A program made the position numbers and the translations under genes. Of a DNA stretch of 64,000 nucleotides, positions 1-8,032 are shown piece by piece (position 1 is the first letter of the stretch; every line of letters begins with the position of its first letter). Source of the DNA: Stutzerimonas stutzeri. Its GTDB lineage: Bacteria; Pseudomonadota; Gammaproteobacteria; Pseudomonadales; Pseudomonadaceae. Under the pieces are notes generated by a model that was given only the letters and a program-made list of their open reading frames with translations, had not been told where the DNA came from and did not search any database. The stretch lies in the NCBI GenBank assembly GCA_002339675.1, contig DDKB01000006.1, forward strand, positions 1-64,000. Direction: 5' to 3'.

Positions 1-61
1 GTTTTTACACACTCTGGGCCAGGAGCGGACACCTGCGTATAGCCGGTGCCGACCTGAGGCG

Positions 62-75
62 AACAGTATACTGTT
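62..75. promoter_or_regulatory. Perfect 14-bp palindrome upstream of the PLD-like gene
   Basis: AACAGTATACTGTT is a perfect dyad, and it lies inside a wider imperfect inverted repeat (GGTGCC on the left, GGCACC on the right). It sits about 185 bp before the start of the large PLD-like gene. It could be a repressor operator or the end of an upstream gene's control region. It does not match the LexA pattern CTG-N10-CAG. The protein that binds it is unknown. The rest of bases 1-258 shows no gene I can support. Confidence 0.35.
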
Positions 76-258
76 GGCACCGACTCAGCTTTGAGTCTCC
101 GCGCCGTCAATCTAGTGAGTCATCTGATATGTGCGCGGCACCTACAAACATGCGAGATTGAGCTCGATGTTAGCGGACGTCGATAAATCTCCCCTCAAGG
201 TGGCTTATTCCAGCGTTGGGTTCACATGAGAATACGGAAAGATACTCGAAAGGAATCA

Positions 259-3200
259 ATGGCTCCTACGCTAGATGCGCTGCTCAACGATGATCGGCTG
301 GCGCGGCTGTTTTCAACGGATGCTCGCGACTGTGCCTTGCAGTTGTGGATCTTGCAGATCAGGTCCGAGCAGCAGATCGAAAATCGCATCGTCTATGGCC
401 GCTTGCTCCCCTACAGTTATTCCAGTGATAGCTGGTCATATAGCGACGACAATAAATTTCAGGACTTCGGGTTGTTCCAGTCGCAGATTGTCCGGCTCAA
501 CCTGTACGTACGCAGCGTCCACTGTGCGGAGCTTCTACGACAATTAAGCGTCGGCCACTCCATCTCAACAATCAGCGAAAACCTGAATATTGGGCTAGCG
601 GACCAATTAAAAGCGCGGTTCGGCACGACCGCACTCGCTGCAGACGGTCTGGTTTATCGACCCGTAGCCTATCTGCTCAACAGAGATGCGCATGACCGGC
701 ATTCACTCTCCAGCCCTCACGGTTGCTCTGGTGCTTTCAGTGCATCGATCTCTCAGAGAGACAAGGGGGCGCTGTTTCATATGGGGCAGGGCTATGATGT
801 CGCCTTGACCGAATCAGTAGTGAAACACCTGAGCGCAGATACAGGCCTCGACTTTGGAGGGGCTGATACCGTCAGGTTTGGCGATCTTGAGCTGCTAGTG
901 TTTCCTGCGCTGGACGACCTAGAGCGGTGCTTACTGAGCGTGACCTGGGTTGATACACCTCGTGCCTTGATCGCCCGCTTCAATCCGGCACAGATACCGC
1001 ACTTCAAAGGCTTCCAATTTCACCTAAAAGTCACGAACGACAACCAAATCGTCTACTCAAATATCATCACTGCGGAACGTGATGCAGAAGGAATATTTGA
1101 GTGCAAGTTCGTTCTGGGCGACCATTTGCACGCCAGGGTCGACGGCACGGAGCTAGAGGTTTTCGGCATTCATGATGACCCTCTTCGCGGGAGCACGCTG
1201 TGTTGCCGATGGGGAACCGGATACGTTAGAGAGATTCATTTTCAGGGGCATGCGGTGGGTCAGGGACCCAACCCAGTCAAGTTCGATTGGCTAGAAAGAA
1301 CTACTCGCCCCGCCACGTCACCCCGGGTGAAAGCTGCCCTGACGATCAGCCGCGGAAATATCGATCTCGCCAGCCGTGTAGGCGGACGCGAGGCGGATCC
1401 TTGGGTCCCTGCTAACCGCGACCTCGCATCTTTGTTTACGCGGCTCCATCCACCTAAGTCAGAGGGGCGTTTTTTCCAACGTTTTAGCCAAGGCAGTGGC
1501 GAGGGGCGGCTGCAGTTTGTGGAGTGGTTCAAGACACTGCTAACCAAATACCAGCAGCATCAGGTGATTATCTTCGATCCGTATTTCGACTCCGCCGGTT
1601 TGGGGTTGGTATTGATCTGTGCAGCACAGCAGACTGACTACATCGTCTTCAGATCCCTTCCAAAACCCATCAAGGAAGATAAACCCCTACGCCGTAAGTC
1701 CGATAAGATAGGCCAGGAAGGCGTTAATAACTTGCTGGCAAACTGCGAACAGAACCGCCATCTCATGGCGCGCATCAAGCTACGTATCTACGGGCTTAAG
1801 GAAGGCCGGCTGCATGACCGCTACATTCTAGTCATGGGATCAGATGGGCTACCGGTCGCGGGCTTCAATCTATCCAACTCGTTTCAGAAAGCCGCAGAAA
1901 ACTATCCCTTACTGGTTACTCCGATTCCAGCGGATGTCCTGCTGCAGGTTGAACAATACAAGTCCGTGCTGTTACGGGAAGCGGAAGCCGTACTGCTTGA
2001 GGGCGAAACCGGGAATCCTTTCATGCGGATTCTATTCGACTCCACAGCGTTGCCAATGGCGCCGCGCCGTTATGAACCACTACGCTTCTTAGGAAAGCCC
2101 CAGGCAGGTGACGTACTAAGCGTATGGGCCGGAGAACCATCACTAGAAGGGTTGAGTGGCGATCCGTTGAGGGAGCGGATGGTGGCACTGAACATACTCA
2201 AGGGGGACTCGCTCGCCCTGCCTGAGACGGAAAGCCTGCGCAATTGCCTGGAGCGGCAGACTGGCGATTTAGAAGGCTTCACAGCGACTTGGGAGGTGCT
2301 CGGCGAGTTGCTTGCACATTCAAGCACTGAGGACAGCCACTTTCATGAACTCGAATCCGAGCGCGGCATTCTGGAGCGCTTGGTACAGTTCCTTAATTCA
2401 TCGTTCAACCGAACGCATGAGCGGGTGGATGAGGAATTAGCTGTGGCAGACACTCGGTTCTTTCAGGAGCCGGTTGAGACGTTACTACGCGGCTCTTATC
2501 AACCACACCACTTTTTTCATGCAACAAAGTATGCAGCTCTCACCTGGGCGGAGTATTTCACCATTAAATTTCTTTGGTGGTATGCCTCAGACGCTCTGCT
2601 GGAAATTGCCGAGACGCAGATGGTCGACGTACCGATGGAGCCGCAAGAGTCTGATGCAGTGAGGCTGTCCCTCTTAAGCCAGATCATTAACGAAATTGCA
2701 CTGTCACTGCAGTTCCAAATCAGTGAGGTACAACAGCGTCGGCTCGTCCATAGCAGTAGCGGTCTGCTGCAATGGATGGGACTTAACGCAATTGAGATGA
2801 AGTTGGAAAATTCTGGGGGGCTCAACAGCGTACTGCAGTTGGTGTCCGATTTTCCGTACGACGAACAGGTGCGAGCTCTAGGCTGGATGATTTGCCGCGC
2901 GGCCGGGAGACCAGATAAAGGTGAGATATACAAAGGGCTAATCGCGGCACTCGATGGGGTACTGGCGGCGAACATCTCTGGCAAAGAACTAAGACATATA
3001 GTCGACTCCATGCGCGGACATATGCGGCACCTAACTTGGGCCGAGCCGTGGCTCCCTCAGGATGTAATTTTCCCCTTGCTGCAAAATGATCGCGCAAATA
3101 CCGACGATGCTTGCGGTATCTGGGTTCACGAACTGACGAGTTTACTGGAGCCAAAGCCTAAAAATCAGTCAAGGCTGTTTGAGCTTTCACGTGAGGGGCA

Positions 3201-3576
3201 GATGACCAACACAGCTGCTTTTCTCTTTGCCTATAGCGGCCACGAGCAGCAGCAGGGCTGTCTGAATGAGATGTGGAACATCTTGAGGCGGCAGCAACGG
3301 ATCGTGCGGCAGCCTCTCGCTAGCACTTCCGATTGGACAAGATGGCACGATGCTTTAGTCGTATCGATGTGGATACTGACCTTTGCCCGTTGGAGTGAGT
3401 ATTACTTGCGTGAGCGCGGTATTACTGACAACGAACTTGAGCGACTGTCGTTGGGCACCCGCGAGTTAGCGATGGTTAGACCGATGGACGAATGGCGGTC
3501 GGGGGGCGCCGGCGACAGCAATCTTGCTGTGTTCCTTGATCAAGTGGAAGAGCTCTTAGCCTTAGGTGCCGAGTAA
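259..3576 (+). CDS. Large PLD-like protein, VPA1262-family-like, probable defence protein
   Basis: A protein of about 1105 residues, with lower GC than the genes to its right. The middle part has a phospholipase-D-like signature: an IIFDPYFDS strand near residue 436, then LHDRYILVMGSDG near 517 followed by GFNLSNS. The usual HKD lysine is replaced (H-x-R-Y), as in several defence-linked PLD-fold proteins. The N-terminal half resembles proteins annotated as VPA1262 family, which I recall only at family level. The C-terminal third looks helical and I do not recognise it. An in-frame ATG at 226 exists, but the ATG at 259 has an AAGGA ribosome site four bases upstream, so I start there. No partner gene is visible because the window begins just upstream. 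Role in phage defence is inferred from the fold and the accessory character. Confidence 0.6.
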   Translation: MAPTLDALLNDDRLARLFSTDARDCALQLWILQIRSEQQIENRIVYGRLLPYSYSSDSWSYSDDNKFQDFGLFQSQIVRLNLYVRSVHCAELLRQLSVGHSISTISENLNIGLADQLKARFGTTALAADGLVYRPVAYLLNRDAHDRHSLSSPHGCSGAFSASISQRDKGALFHMGQGYDVALTESVVKHLSADTGLDFGGADTVRFGDLELLVFPALDDLERCLLSVTWVDTPRALIARFNPAQIPHFKGFQFHLKVTNDNQIVYSNIITAERDAEGIFECKFVLGDHLHARVDGTELEVFGIHDDPLRGSTLCCRWGTGYVREIHFQGHAVGQGPNPVKFDWLERTTRPATSPRVKAALTISRGNIDLASRVGGREADPWVPANRDLASLFTRLHPPKSEGRFFQRFSQGSGEGRLQFVEWFKTLLTKYQQHQVIIFDPYFDSAGLGLVLICAAQQTDYIVFRSLPKPIKEDKPLRRKSDKIGQEGVNNLLANCEQNRHLMARIKLRIYGLKEGRLHDRYILVMGSDGLPVAGFNLSNSFQKAAENYPLLVTPIPADVLLQVEQYKSVLLREAEAVLLEGETGNPFMRILFDSTALPMAPRRYEPLRFLGKPQAGDVLSVWAGEPSLEGLSGDPLRERMVALNILKGDSLALPETESLRNCLERQTGDLEGFTATWEVLGELLAHSSTEDSHFHELESERGILERLVQFLNSSFNRTHERVDEELAVADTRFFQEPVETLLRGSYQPHHFFHATKYAALTWAEYFTIKFLWWYASDALLEIAETQMVDVPMEPQESDAVRLSLLSQIINEIALSLQFQISEVQQRRLVHSSSGLLQWMGLNAIEMKLENSGGLNSVLQLVSDFPYDEQVRALGWMICRAAGRPDKGEIYKGLIAALDGVLAANISGKELRHIVDSMRGHMRHLTWAEPWLPQDVIFPLLQNDRANTDDACGIWVHELTSLLEPKPKNQSRLFELSREGQMTNTAAFLFAYSGHEQQQGCLNEMWNILRRQQRIVRQPLASTSDWTRWHDALVVSMWILTFARWSEYYLRERGITDNELERLSLGTRELAMVRPMDEWRSGGAGDSNLAVFLDQVEELLALGAE

Positions 3577-3733
3577 GAAACGGGCGGGCTACTGTAAGCA
3601 GGCTGTCCGATTTTGGCCGACAGCTGCCTGTTGCTTAACGTTCCAACCGCCGCATAGATTGATTGCTGGCAAAAAGGCGACATATCTATTTTCAGAAAAC
3701 CATGCGCTCTAGTACGAACGCTGCAATGGCTGC

Positions 3734-3961
3734 CTATCCTTGCTTTCCCGCCCACGGCGCTACGATCTGCAAATCCCCCATCAGCAGATGCGCTGCCACC
3801 ATCCAAACCACCGCACCAATCAACCCCAACGACAAATGCCCGACCACGATGCCGATGGCGATCTGTTTCCAGAGCCCGGCGTATTGATTGGATTGGGCCG
3901 CTGTGGAGGTGCGGTAGGGCGTTTCGCGCTCGGCGCGGATGTTGTCGAAGTCGTCTCTCAT
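3734..3961 (-). CDS. Small single-pass membrane protein, unknown function
   Basis: A 75-residue protein with a polar N-terminal third (MRDDFDNIRAERETPYRT) and one hydrophobic segment of about 22 residues (IAIGIVVGHLSLGLIGAVVW), followed by a second weakly hydrophobic stretch. I recognise no family. An upstream TTG at 4000 would add 13 residues but would run into the terminator of the neighbouring tRNA, so the ATG at 3961 is preferred. It lies downstream of tRNA-Met on the same strand and is separated from it by a strong terminator, so it needs its own promoter. The function is unknown. Confidence 0.55.
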   Translation of the reverse strand: MRDDFDNIRAERETPYRTSTAAQSNQYAGLWKQIAIGIVVGHLSLGLIGAVVWMVAAHLLMGDLQIVAPWAGKQG

Positions 3962-3998
3962 GGTGCGCTCTCGGTGCAGTTGGCTAAACGACGGGCAC

Positions 3999-4032
3999 AA
4001 AAAAAGGGCTCAGTTTTCACTGAACCCTTTTT
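3999..4032 (-). terminator. Rho-independent terminator of tRNA-Met
   Basis: AAAAAGGG-C-TCAGT pairs with ACTGA-A-CCCTTTTT around a TTTC loop, only six bases beyond the CCA end of the tRNA. On the minus strand the stem runs into a T tract. The A/T flanks make it potentially bidirectional. Confidence 0.85.
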
Positions 4033-4037
4033 GAATT

Positions 4038-4114
4038 TGGTGGCTACGCAGGGACTTGAACCCCGGACCCCAGCATTATGAATGCTATGCTCTAACCAAC
4101 TGAGCTACGTAGCC
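4038..4114 (-). tRNA. tRNA-Met (CAT), elongator type
   Basis: A 77-nt cloverleaf read on the minus strand. The acceptor stem GGCTACG pairs with CGTAGCC, followed by discriminator A and an encoded CCA. The D arm is GCTCAGTTGGTTAGAGC, the anticodon loop TTCATAA gives anticodon CAT, and the T arm contains GGGTTCAAGTC. The first base pair is G-C rather than the mismatch typical of initiator tRNA, so this is the elongator. A consensus promoter precedes it and a terminator follows directly. Confidence 0.95.
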
Positions 4115-4125
4115 AAGTGGCGCGC

Positions 4126-4154
4126 ATTATTCGCGCCGCGCGGTTGGCTGTCAA
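4126..4154 (-). promoter_or_regulatory. Sigma-70 promoter of tRNA-Met
   Basis: Read on the minus strand, a perfect -35 box TTGACA (4149-4154) is separated by 17 bases from a -10 box AATAAT (4126-4131). The predicted start lies a few bases before the tRNA 5' end at 4114. This is a strong stable-RNA promoter with a GC-rich stretch (GCGCGCC) after the -10 box. Confidence 0.8.
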
Positions 4155-4231
4155 CCCTCCTCGCACAGTTTTTCTACCTGCTTTTTCAATTGCTTATGCC
4201 GCCCGTCCGACGGTGGCTGGCGTACGTTCGC

Positions 4232-5032
4232 TCAGTCCCACTCGGGGGCGAAGCCGGGGTTGGCCAGTCGCTCGTTGCGGTCCAGCGTGGCGATCTGCTG
4301 CATCTCCTCGTCGGTCAGGCGCAGCTGCTGCACGGCGAGGTTGGCGGCGAGGTTCTCGCGCTTGGTAGACGAGGGAATCACGGCGAATCCGTGCTGCAAC
4401 AGCCAGGCGAGCGTGACCTGCGCGGGGCTGGCGTTGTGTGCCTGGCCGATGCGTTTGAGGGTGTCGTCCTGCATCACCTTGCCGTAGGCGAGCGGCATGT
4501 AGGCGGTGATGTGAATGCCGTGTTGGCGGGCGAAGTCGATGACTTTGCGATTTTGCAGAAAGGGATGCACCTCGACCTGGTTGGTGGCGATGTTCTCGGC
4601 GCCAATGGCGTCAATCGCTTGTTGCATGTGCGCGACGGTGAAGTTGGAGATGCCGATGGCGCGGGTCAGCCCGCGCGCCTTGGCTTCCATCATCCGCGCC
4701 AGGTAGTCGGCAACCGCGAGCTCATCGTTCGGTGAGGGCCAGTGCACCAGCGTCAGGTCGACGCGTTCCAGGCGCAATTTGTTCAGGCTCTCTTCAAGGC
4801 TGGGTAGCAGCCGATCCGCGCCGAGGTTGCTCGTCCAGATCTTGGTGGTGACGAACAGTTCTTCACGCGGCACGGGGCTTTCGGCGATGGCCTGCCCGAC
4901 TTCCGCTTCGTTCTCGTAGATCTGCGCGGTGTCGATGTGCCGATAGCCAAGTTCGAGGCCCATGGTGACCGAGTCGATGACTTGCTGACCCTTGAGGCGG
5001 AAGGTGCCGAGGCCAAACGCGGGAATGGACAT
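4232..5032 (-). CDS. dkgB: 2,5-didehydrogluconate reductase DkgB (aldo-keto reductase)
   Basis: A 266-residue aldo-keto reductase matching E. coli DkgB in length and along its sequence (MSIPAFGLGTFRLKG at the start, FAPEWD at the end). The AKR tetrad is visible: Asp34 and Tyr39 in DTAQIYENE, Lys64 in TTKIWT and His97 in LVHWPSP. The C-terminal NADPH-binding signature IPSSTKRENL is present. The family reduces 2,5-diketo-D-gluconate and methylglyoxal-like aldehydes with NADPH in the cytoplasm. It lies 21 bp downstream of the MFS gene on the same strand, probably cotranscribed. A yafC-type LysR gene is divergent, which is the partner dkgB also has in E. coli. Confidence 0.9.
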   Translation of the reverse strand: MSIPAFGLGTFRLKGQQVIDSVTMGLELGYRHIDTAQIYENEAEVGQAIAESPVPREELFVTTKIWTSNLGADRLLPSLEESLNKLRLERVDLTLVHWPSPNDELAVADYLARMMEAKARGLTRAIGISNFTVAHMQQAIDAIGAENIATNQVEVHPFLQNRKVIDFARQHGIHITAYMPLAYGKVMQDDTLKRIGQAHNASPAQVTLAWLLQHGFAVIPSSTKRENLAANLAVQQLRLTDEEMQQIATLDRNERLANPGFAPEWD

Positions 5033-5053
5033 GAATTGTCTCCTGTGGGTTGG

Positions 5054-6262
5054 TCAGTGAGAGGCGGCGAGGGCTGGCTCGCGCGCGGTGAGGTCCGAGG
5101 TGGTGCGCTGCGCATCCAGTCGGCCGCTCCGATGGGTAAGCGCCAGGGCGATCAGGACGACCAGCGAACCGATCCAGGCGGTATGGATGAGACCCATGGA
5201 CGCGACGATATGTCCGCCGACCCATGCGCCGCCGGCGATGCCAAGGTTGAACGCGGCGATGTTCAGGCCCGAGGCGACATCCACGGCGTCCGGGGTGTAA
5301 CGCTCGGCCTGGCGCACCACGTGGACCTGCAGTCCGGGCACGTTGCCGAAGGCCACTGCGCCCCAGAGCAGGACGGTCAGCACCGCCAGCCAGGCGTTGG
5401 CCGCTGTGAAGGTGAGCGCAAGCAGCACGGCTGCCAGCAAAAGGAAGATCAGCTTCAGTGCGCTGATCGGCCCGCGTCGGTCGGCGAGCCGCCCGCCCCA
5501 GATATTGCCCAGGGCAACGGAGATGCCATAGACCAGCAGCACCAGGCTGACCGCGCCTTCGCCAAAGCCGCTGACCTGCTGCAGGATGGGCGCCAGAAAG
5601 GTGAACGCGATGAAGGAGCCGCCGTAGCCGATCGCCGTCATCGCATAGACGAGCAGCAGGCGTGGCTGTTTCAGAACGGCCAGTTGCTTGACGATGGAAG
5701 CGGGTTTGCTGTGCCGGATGTGCCGGGGCACGAACAGCAGGCTGCTGAGAAAGGCGATCACGCCGAGCAGCGACACGGCAAGGAAGGTTTCGCGCCAACC
5801 GAACTGCTGTCCGATGAAGGTGCCCAGTGGCACCCCTGTCACCAGTGCGACGGTCAGGCCGGTGAACATGATCGCGATGGCGCTGGCGGCCTTGTCCTTC
5901 GAAACCAGGCTGGTCGCGATGGTCGAGCCGATGGAAAAGAACACGCCGTGGGCCAGGCCGGTAACGATCCGCGCCAGGATCAACGACTCGTAGCCGGGCG
6001 CCTGCCAGGCCAGGAGATTACCCGCGGTGAACAGCACCATCAGGGCCAGCAACAGCGGCTTTCGCGGCACCGTTCCGGTCAGCGCGGTGAGCAGCGGTGC
6101 GCCAACCGCAACGCCCAGGGCGTAGAGGCTGACCAGCAGCCCGGCCGAAGGCAGGCTGACCCCGAGGTCTCCGGCAATGGTGGGAATAAGGCCGACGATG
6201 ACGAACTCCGTCGTGCCGATGGCGAATGCGCTGAGTGTCAGCGCGAAGAGAGCGATGGGCAT
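5054..6262 (-). CDS. MFS transporter, DHA1 family (AraJ/YdhP-like exporter)
   Basis: A 402-residue protein with about 12 hydrophobic segments and no signal peptide. The N-terminal signature FAIGTTEFVIVGLIPTIA is typical of the DHA1 arabinose-efflux/sugar-efflux branch. A motif-A-like loop (GAPLLTALTGTVPRKPLLLA) links segments 2 and 3, and a second conserved loop with GGRLADRRG links the two halves. The family exports sugars or drugs with proton antiport. It is the first gene of the pair MFS-dkgB and is divergent from the yafC-like regulator, which probably controls both. The substrate cannot be read from the sequence. Confidence 0.85.
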   Translation of the reverse strand: MPIALFALTLSAFAIGTTEFVIVGLIPTIAGDLGVSLPSAGLLVSLYALGVAVGAPLLTALTGTVPRKPLLLALMVLFTAGNLLAWQAPGYESLILARIVTGLAHGVFFSIGSTIATSLVSKDKAASAIAIMFTGLTVALVTGVPLGTFIGQQFGWRETFLAVSLLGVIAFLSSLLFVPRHIRHSKPASIVKQLAVLKQPRLLLVYAMTAIGYGGSFIAFTFLAPILQQVSGFGEGAVSLVLLVYGISVALGNIWGGRLADRRGPISALKLIFLLLAAVLLALTFTAANAWLAVLTVLLWGAVAFGNVPGLQVHVVRQAERYTPDAVDVASGLNIAAFNLGIAGGAWVGGHIVASMGLIHTAWIGSLVVLIALALTHRSGRLDAQRTTSDLTAREPALAASH

Positions 6263-6363
6263 GGTTTTGAAACTCCGGTCGATTGCATGGCGCGCAGTGT
6301 CTACCGCAGACTCATGCGGAAAAACCGGGTCTCAGGCCAAACATAATTGACTGTGAGTCACAG

Positions 6364-7266
6364 ATGAAAACCACGCTCGACGAACTGCAGGCGTTCACGG
6401 CCGTCATCGACACCGGTTCCATTTCAGGCGCTGCGGTCCAGCTGGGGCAGACCGCCTCGGGTGTCAGCCGGGCCTTGGCGCGTCTTGAAGCCAAGCTCGC
6501 GACGACGCTCTTGCGCCGCACGACCCGTCGCCTGGAGCTGACGGAGGAGGGCAGTGCCTTTCTCGTCCAGGCCCGCCGCATTCTCGAGGCGGTGGAAGAG
6601 GCCGAGGAGCAGATGTCGCGGCGTTTGCAGCATCCGGCCGGACGGCTGCGGATCAATGCGTCGGCGCCGTTCATGTTGCATGTGCTGGTGCCGCTGGTCG
6701 GTGGGTTTCGTGAACGCTACCCGGAGATCGAGCTGGAACTGCACAGCAGCGACCAGATCATCGACCTGCTCGAGCACCGTACCGACCTCGCGCTGCGCCA
6801 CGGCCCGCTGCGCGACTCGACGTTGCGCGCGCGCCCCCTTGGCCGCGCGCGGATTCGGGCCGTTGCCAGCCCCGATTACCTCGCAAGGCGCGGCAGGCCG
6901 CAGCAGGTCGAGGACCTGGCGCGACATAGCCTGATCGGTTTCACCCAGCCGGAAAGCCTCAATCATTGGCCGCTGCGTCATCCGCTCGGCGAGACCTGGG
7001 CCATCGTGCCGAGCCTGTGGGCATCGAGCGGCGAGACCGTGCGGCATCTGACGCTGGCCGGGCAGGGCATCGCCTGCCTGTCGGACCTCATGACCGCTCG
7101 CGATCGCGCCGAGGGTGCGCTGGTCGAAGTGCTGGCTGAAGCAAACACCCGGATGGTGCAGCCGATTCACGCGGTGTACTACCGCAACACCGCGCTGGCC
7201 GCGCGCATCACCTGTTTCCTCGACTACCTGAGCGAATGCCTGGGCGAGCAGGAGTGGGCACAGTAG
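6364..7266 (+). CDS. yafC: LysR-family transcriptional regulator, YafC-like
   Basis: A 300-residue LysR protein. The N-terminal winged helix (residues 1-60) contains SISGAAVQLGQTASGVSRAL and RRTTRRLELTEEG. The effector domain follows, with RPLGRARIRAVASPDYLARR and a GIACLSDLM motif. It aligns by eye with E. coli YafC along its whole length, including the family-specific IDLLEHRTDLALRHG and GETVRHLTLAGQGIACLSD-type segments. An upstream in-frame start at 6283 would add 27 untypical residues, so the ATG at 6364 is chosen. It is divergent from the MFS-dkgB pair with about 100 bp between, the usual place for LysR autoregulation and activation. Confidence 0.85.
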   Translation: MKTTLDELQAFTAVIDTGSISGAAVQLGQTASGVSRALARLEAKLATTLLRRTTRRLELTEEGSAFLVQARRILEAVEEAEEQMSRRLQHPAGRLRINASAPFMLHVLVPLVGGFRERYPEIELELHSSDQIIDLLEHRTDLALRHGPLRDSTLRARPLGRARIRAVASPDYLARRGRPQQVEDLARHSLIGFTQPESLNHWPLRHPLGETWAIVPSLWASSGETVRHLTLAGQGIACLSDLMTARDRAEGALVEVLAEANTRMVQPIHAVYYRNTALAARITCFLDYLSECLGEQEWAQ

Positions 7267-7361
7267 GCGGGCATCTAGCTGGGCACGCGAGGGACGACCG
7301 GGCCGAACCATGCCCGCCGAGGCCTGCCTAACGCAGCAGGCACACCTGCGAGGAGACCCTT

Positions 7362-7556
7362 ATGCTCAGCACTGTCCTTCCAAGCGATCCGCCGCTGTAT
7401 CCCTGGCTGGCGGACGAATCGCCACTGAACGACCTGGATGACGCCGAAAGTGACACCGAGCTGGACGACGGCGACACACTGCCCGACGAGGTGCTCGAAC
7501 AGCTGGAAAAAGAGCCGCCACCACCGGATCCGATGCCTGATCCGGGTGTGATGTAA
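7362..7556 (+). CDS. Small acidic protein of unknown function
   Basis: A 64-residue, very acidic and proline-rich protein (DDAESDTELDDGDTLPDE, ending PPPPDPMPDPGVM). It has no membrane segment and no cysteine. The start is supported by GAGGAG seven bases before the ATG. Composition suggests a disordered, possibly protein-binding polypeptide. No family is recognised, and the codon use matches the neighbouring core genes. Confidence 0.5.
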   Translation: MLSTVLPSDPPLYPWLADESPLNDLDDAESDTELDDGDTLPDEVLEQLEKEPPPPDPMPDPGVM

Positions 7557-8032
7557 CGCTTTACTGACCTAGGGTCTGTCGCTGGTTCGATCCGATCCAG
7601 CGCGGTTCGGCTCAACCAAGCCGCTAGCGTTAGCACCCTCAGGCGAGGTGCTGAGCGCGGGATATGACCGTTCGGGTTACCAGCGACGGCCGAGGCACAT
7701 GGCGCCCTCTACATGGATCGGCGCTTCCTGGGTTTCAGTGCAGTCGCCGCTTCGCTTCCAAGGCCCCGCTGCGGTGAGCGTGACGATCTATAAGAGCGAT
7801 GTGATGGCAGCCTTTATAGATAGAGGCACGCCGCAGCTCGTGTCGCGTATCGTGGGCACTGGCGTAGTGGTCGTCAGCCTCAGCGCATGCGACCTGACAT
7901 TCGATTGAGTGGGCCTGAGGCGAATGCTGGATCGCTTCCAGCGAGGCACGTCTGGCTAACTTTTGACGGATTAAGCCGCACCCTTCCCGCTCGCTGCATA
8001 ACAATGCCTTTCCTTATCAAGAGACGTAACGC
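7557..8032. other. Intergenic region without a supported gene
   Basis: This stretch of 476 bases separates the small acidic gene from the metallophosphoesterase gene. It contains open frames of up to 86 codons, but none has a convincing ribosome site or a recognisable product. I see no tRNA, no strong terminator and no repeat. A GAGACG ribosome site near its right end belongs to the next gene. Confidence 0.4.

Noticed and set aside
62..75. LexA/SOS box
   Set aside because: The dyad is CAG-inside-CTG, the opposite order from CTG-N10-CAG.
4038..4114. tRNA-Met as the integration site of the left-end element
   Set aside because: No integrase or duplicated tRNA 3' end is seen. The membrane protein gene and terminator lie between the tRNA and the PLD-like gene, so there is no evidence for it.
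4937..6346. A 469-codon open frame on the plus strand
   Set aside because: It is the antisense shadow of the MFS gene in GC-rich DNA. Its composition is rich in Gln, Arg, Gly and His without any domain, while the minus frame has a clear transporter.
7648..7908. An 86-codon frame between the small acidic gene and the phosphoesterase
   Set aside because: It lacks a ribosome site and family resemblance, and part of its reading is low-quality. I keep the interval as intergenic.
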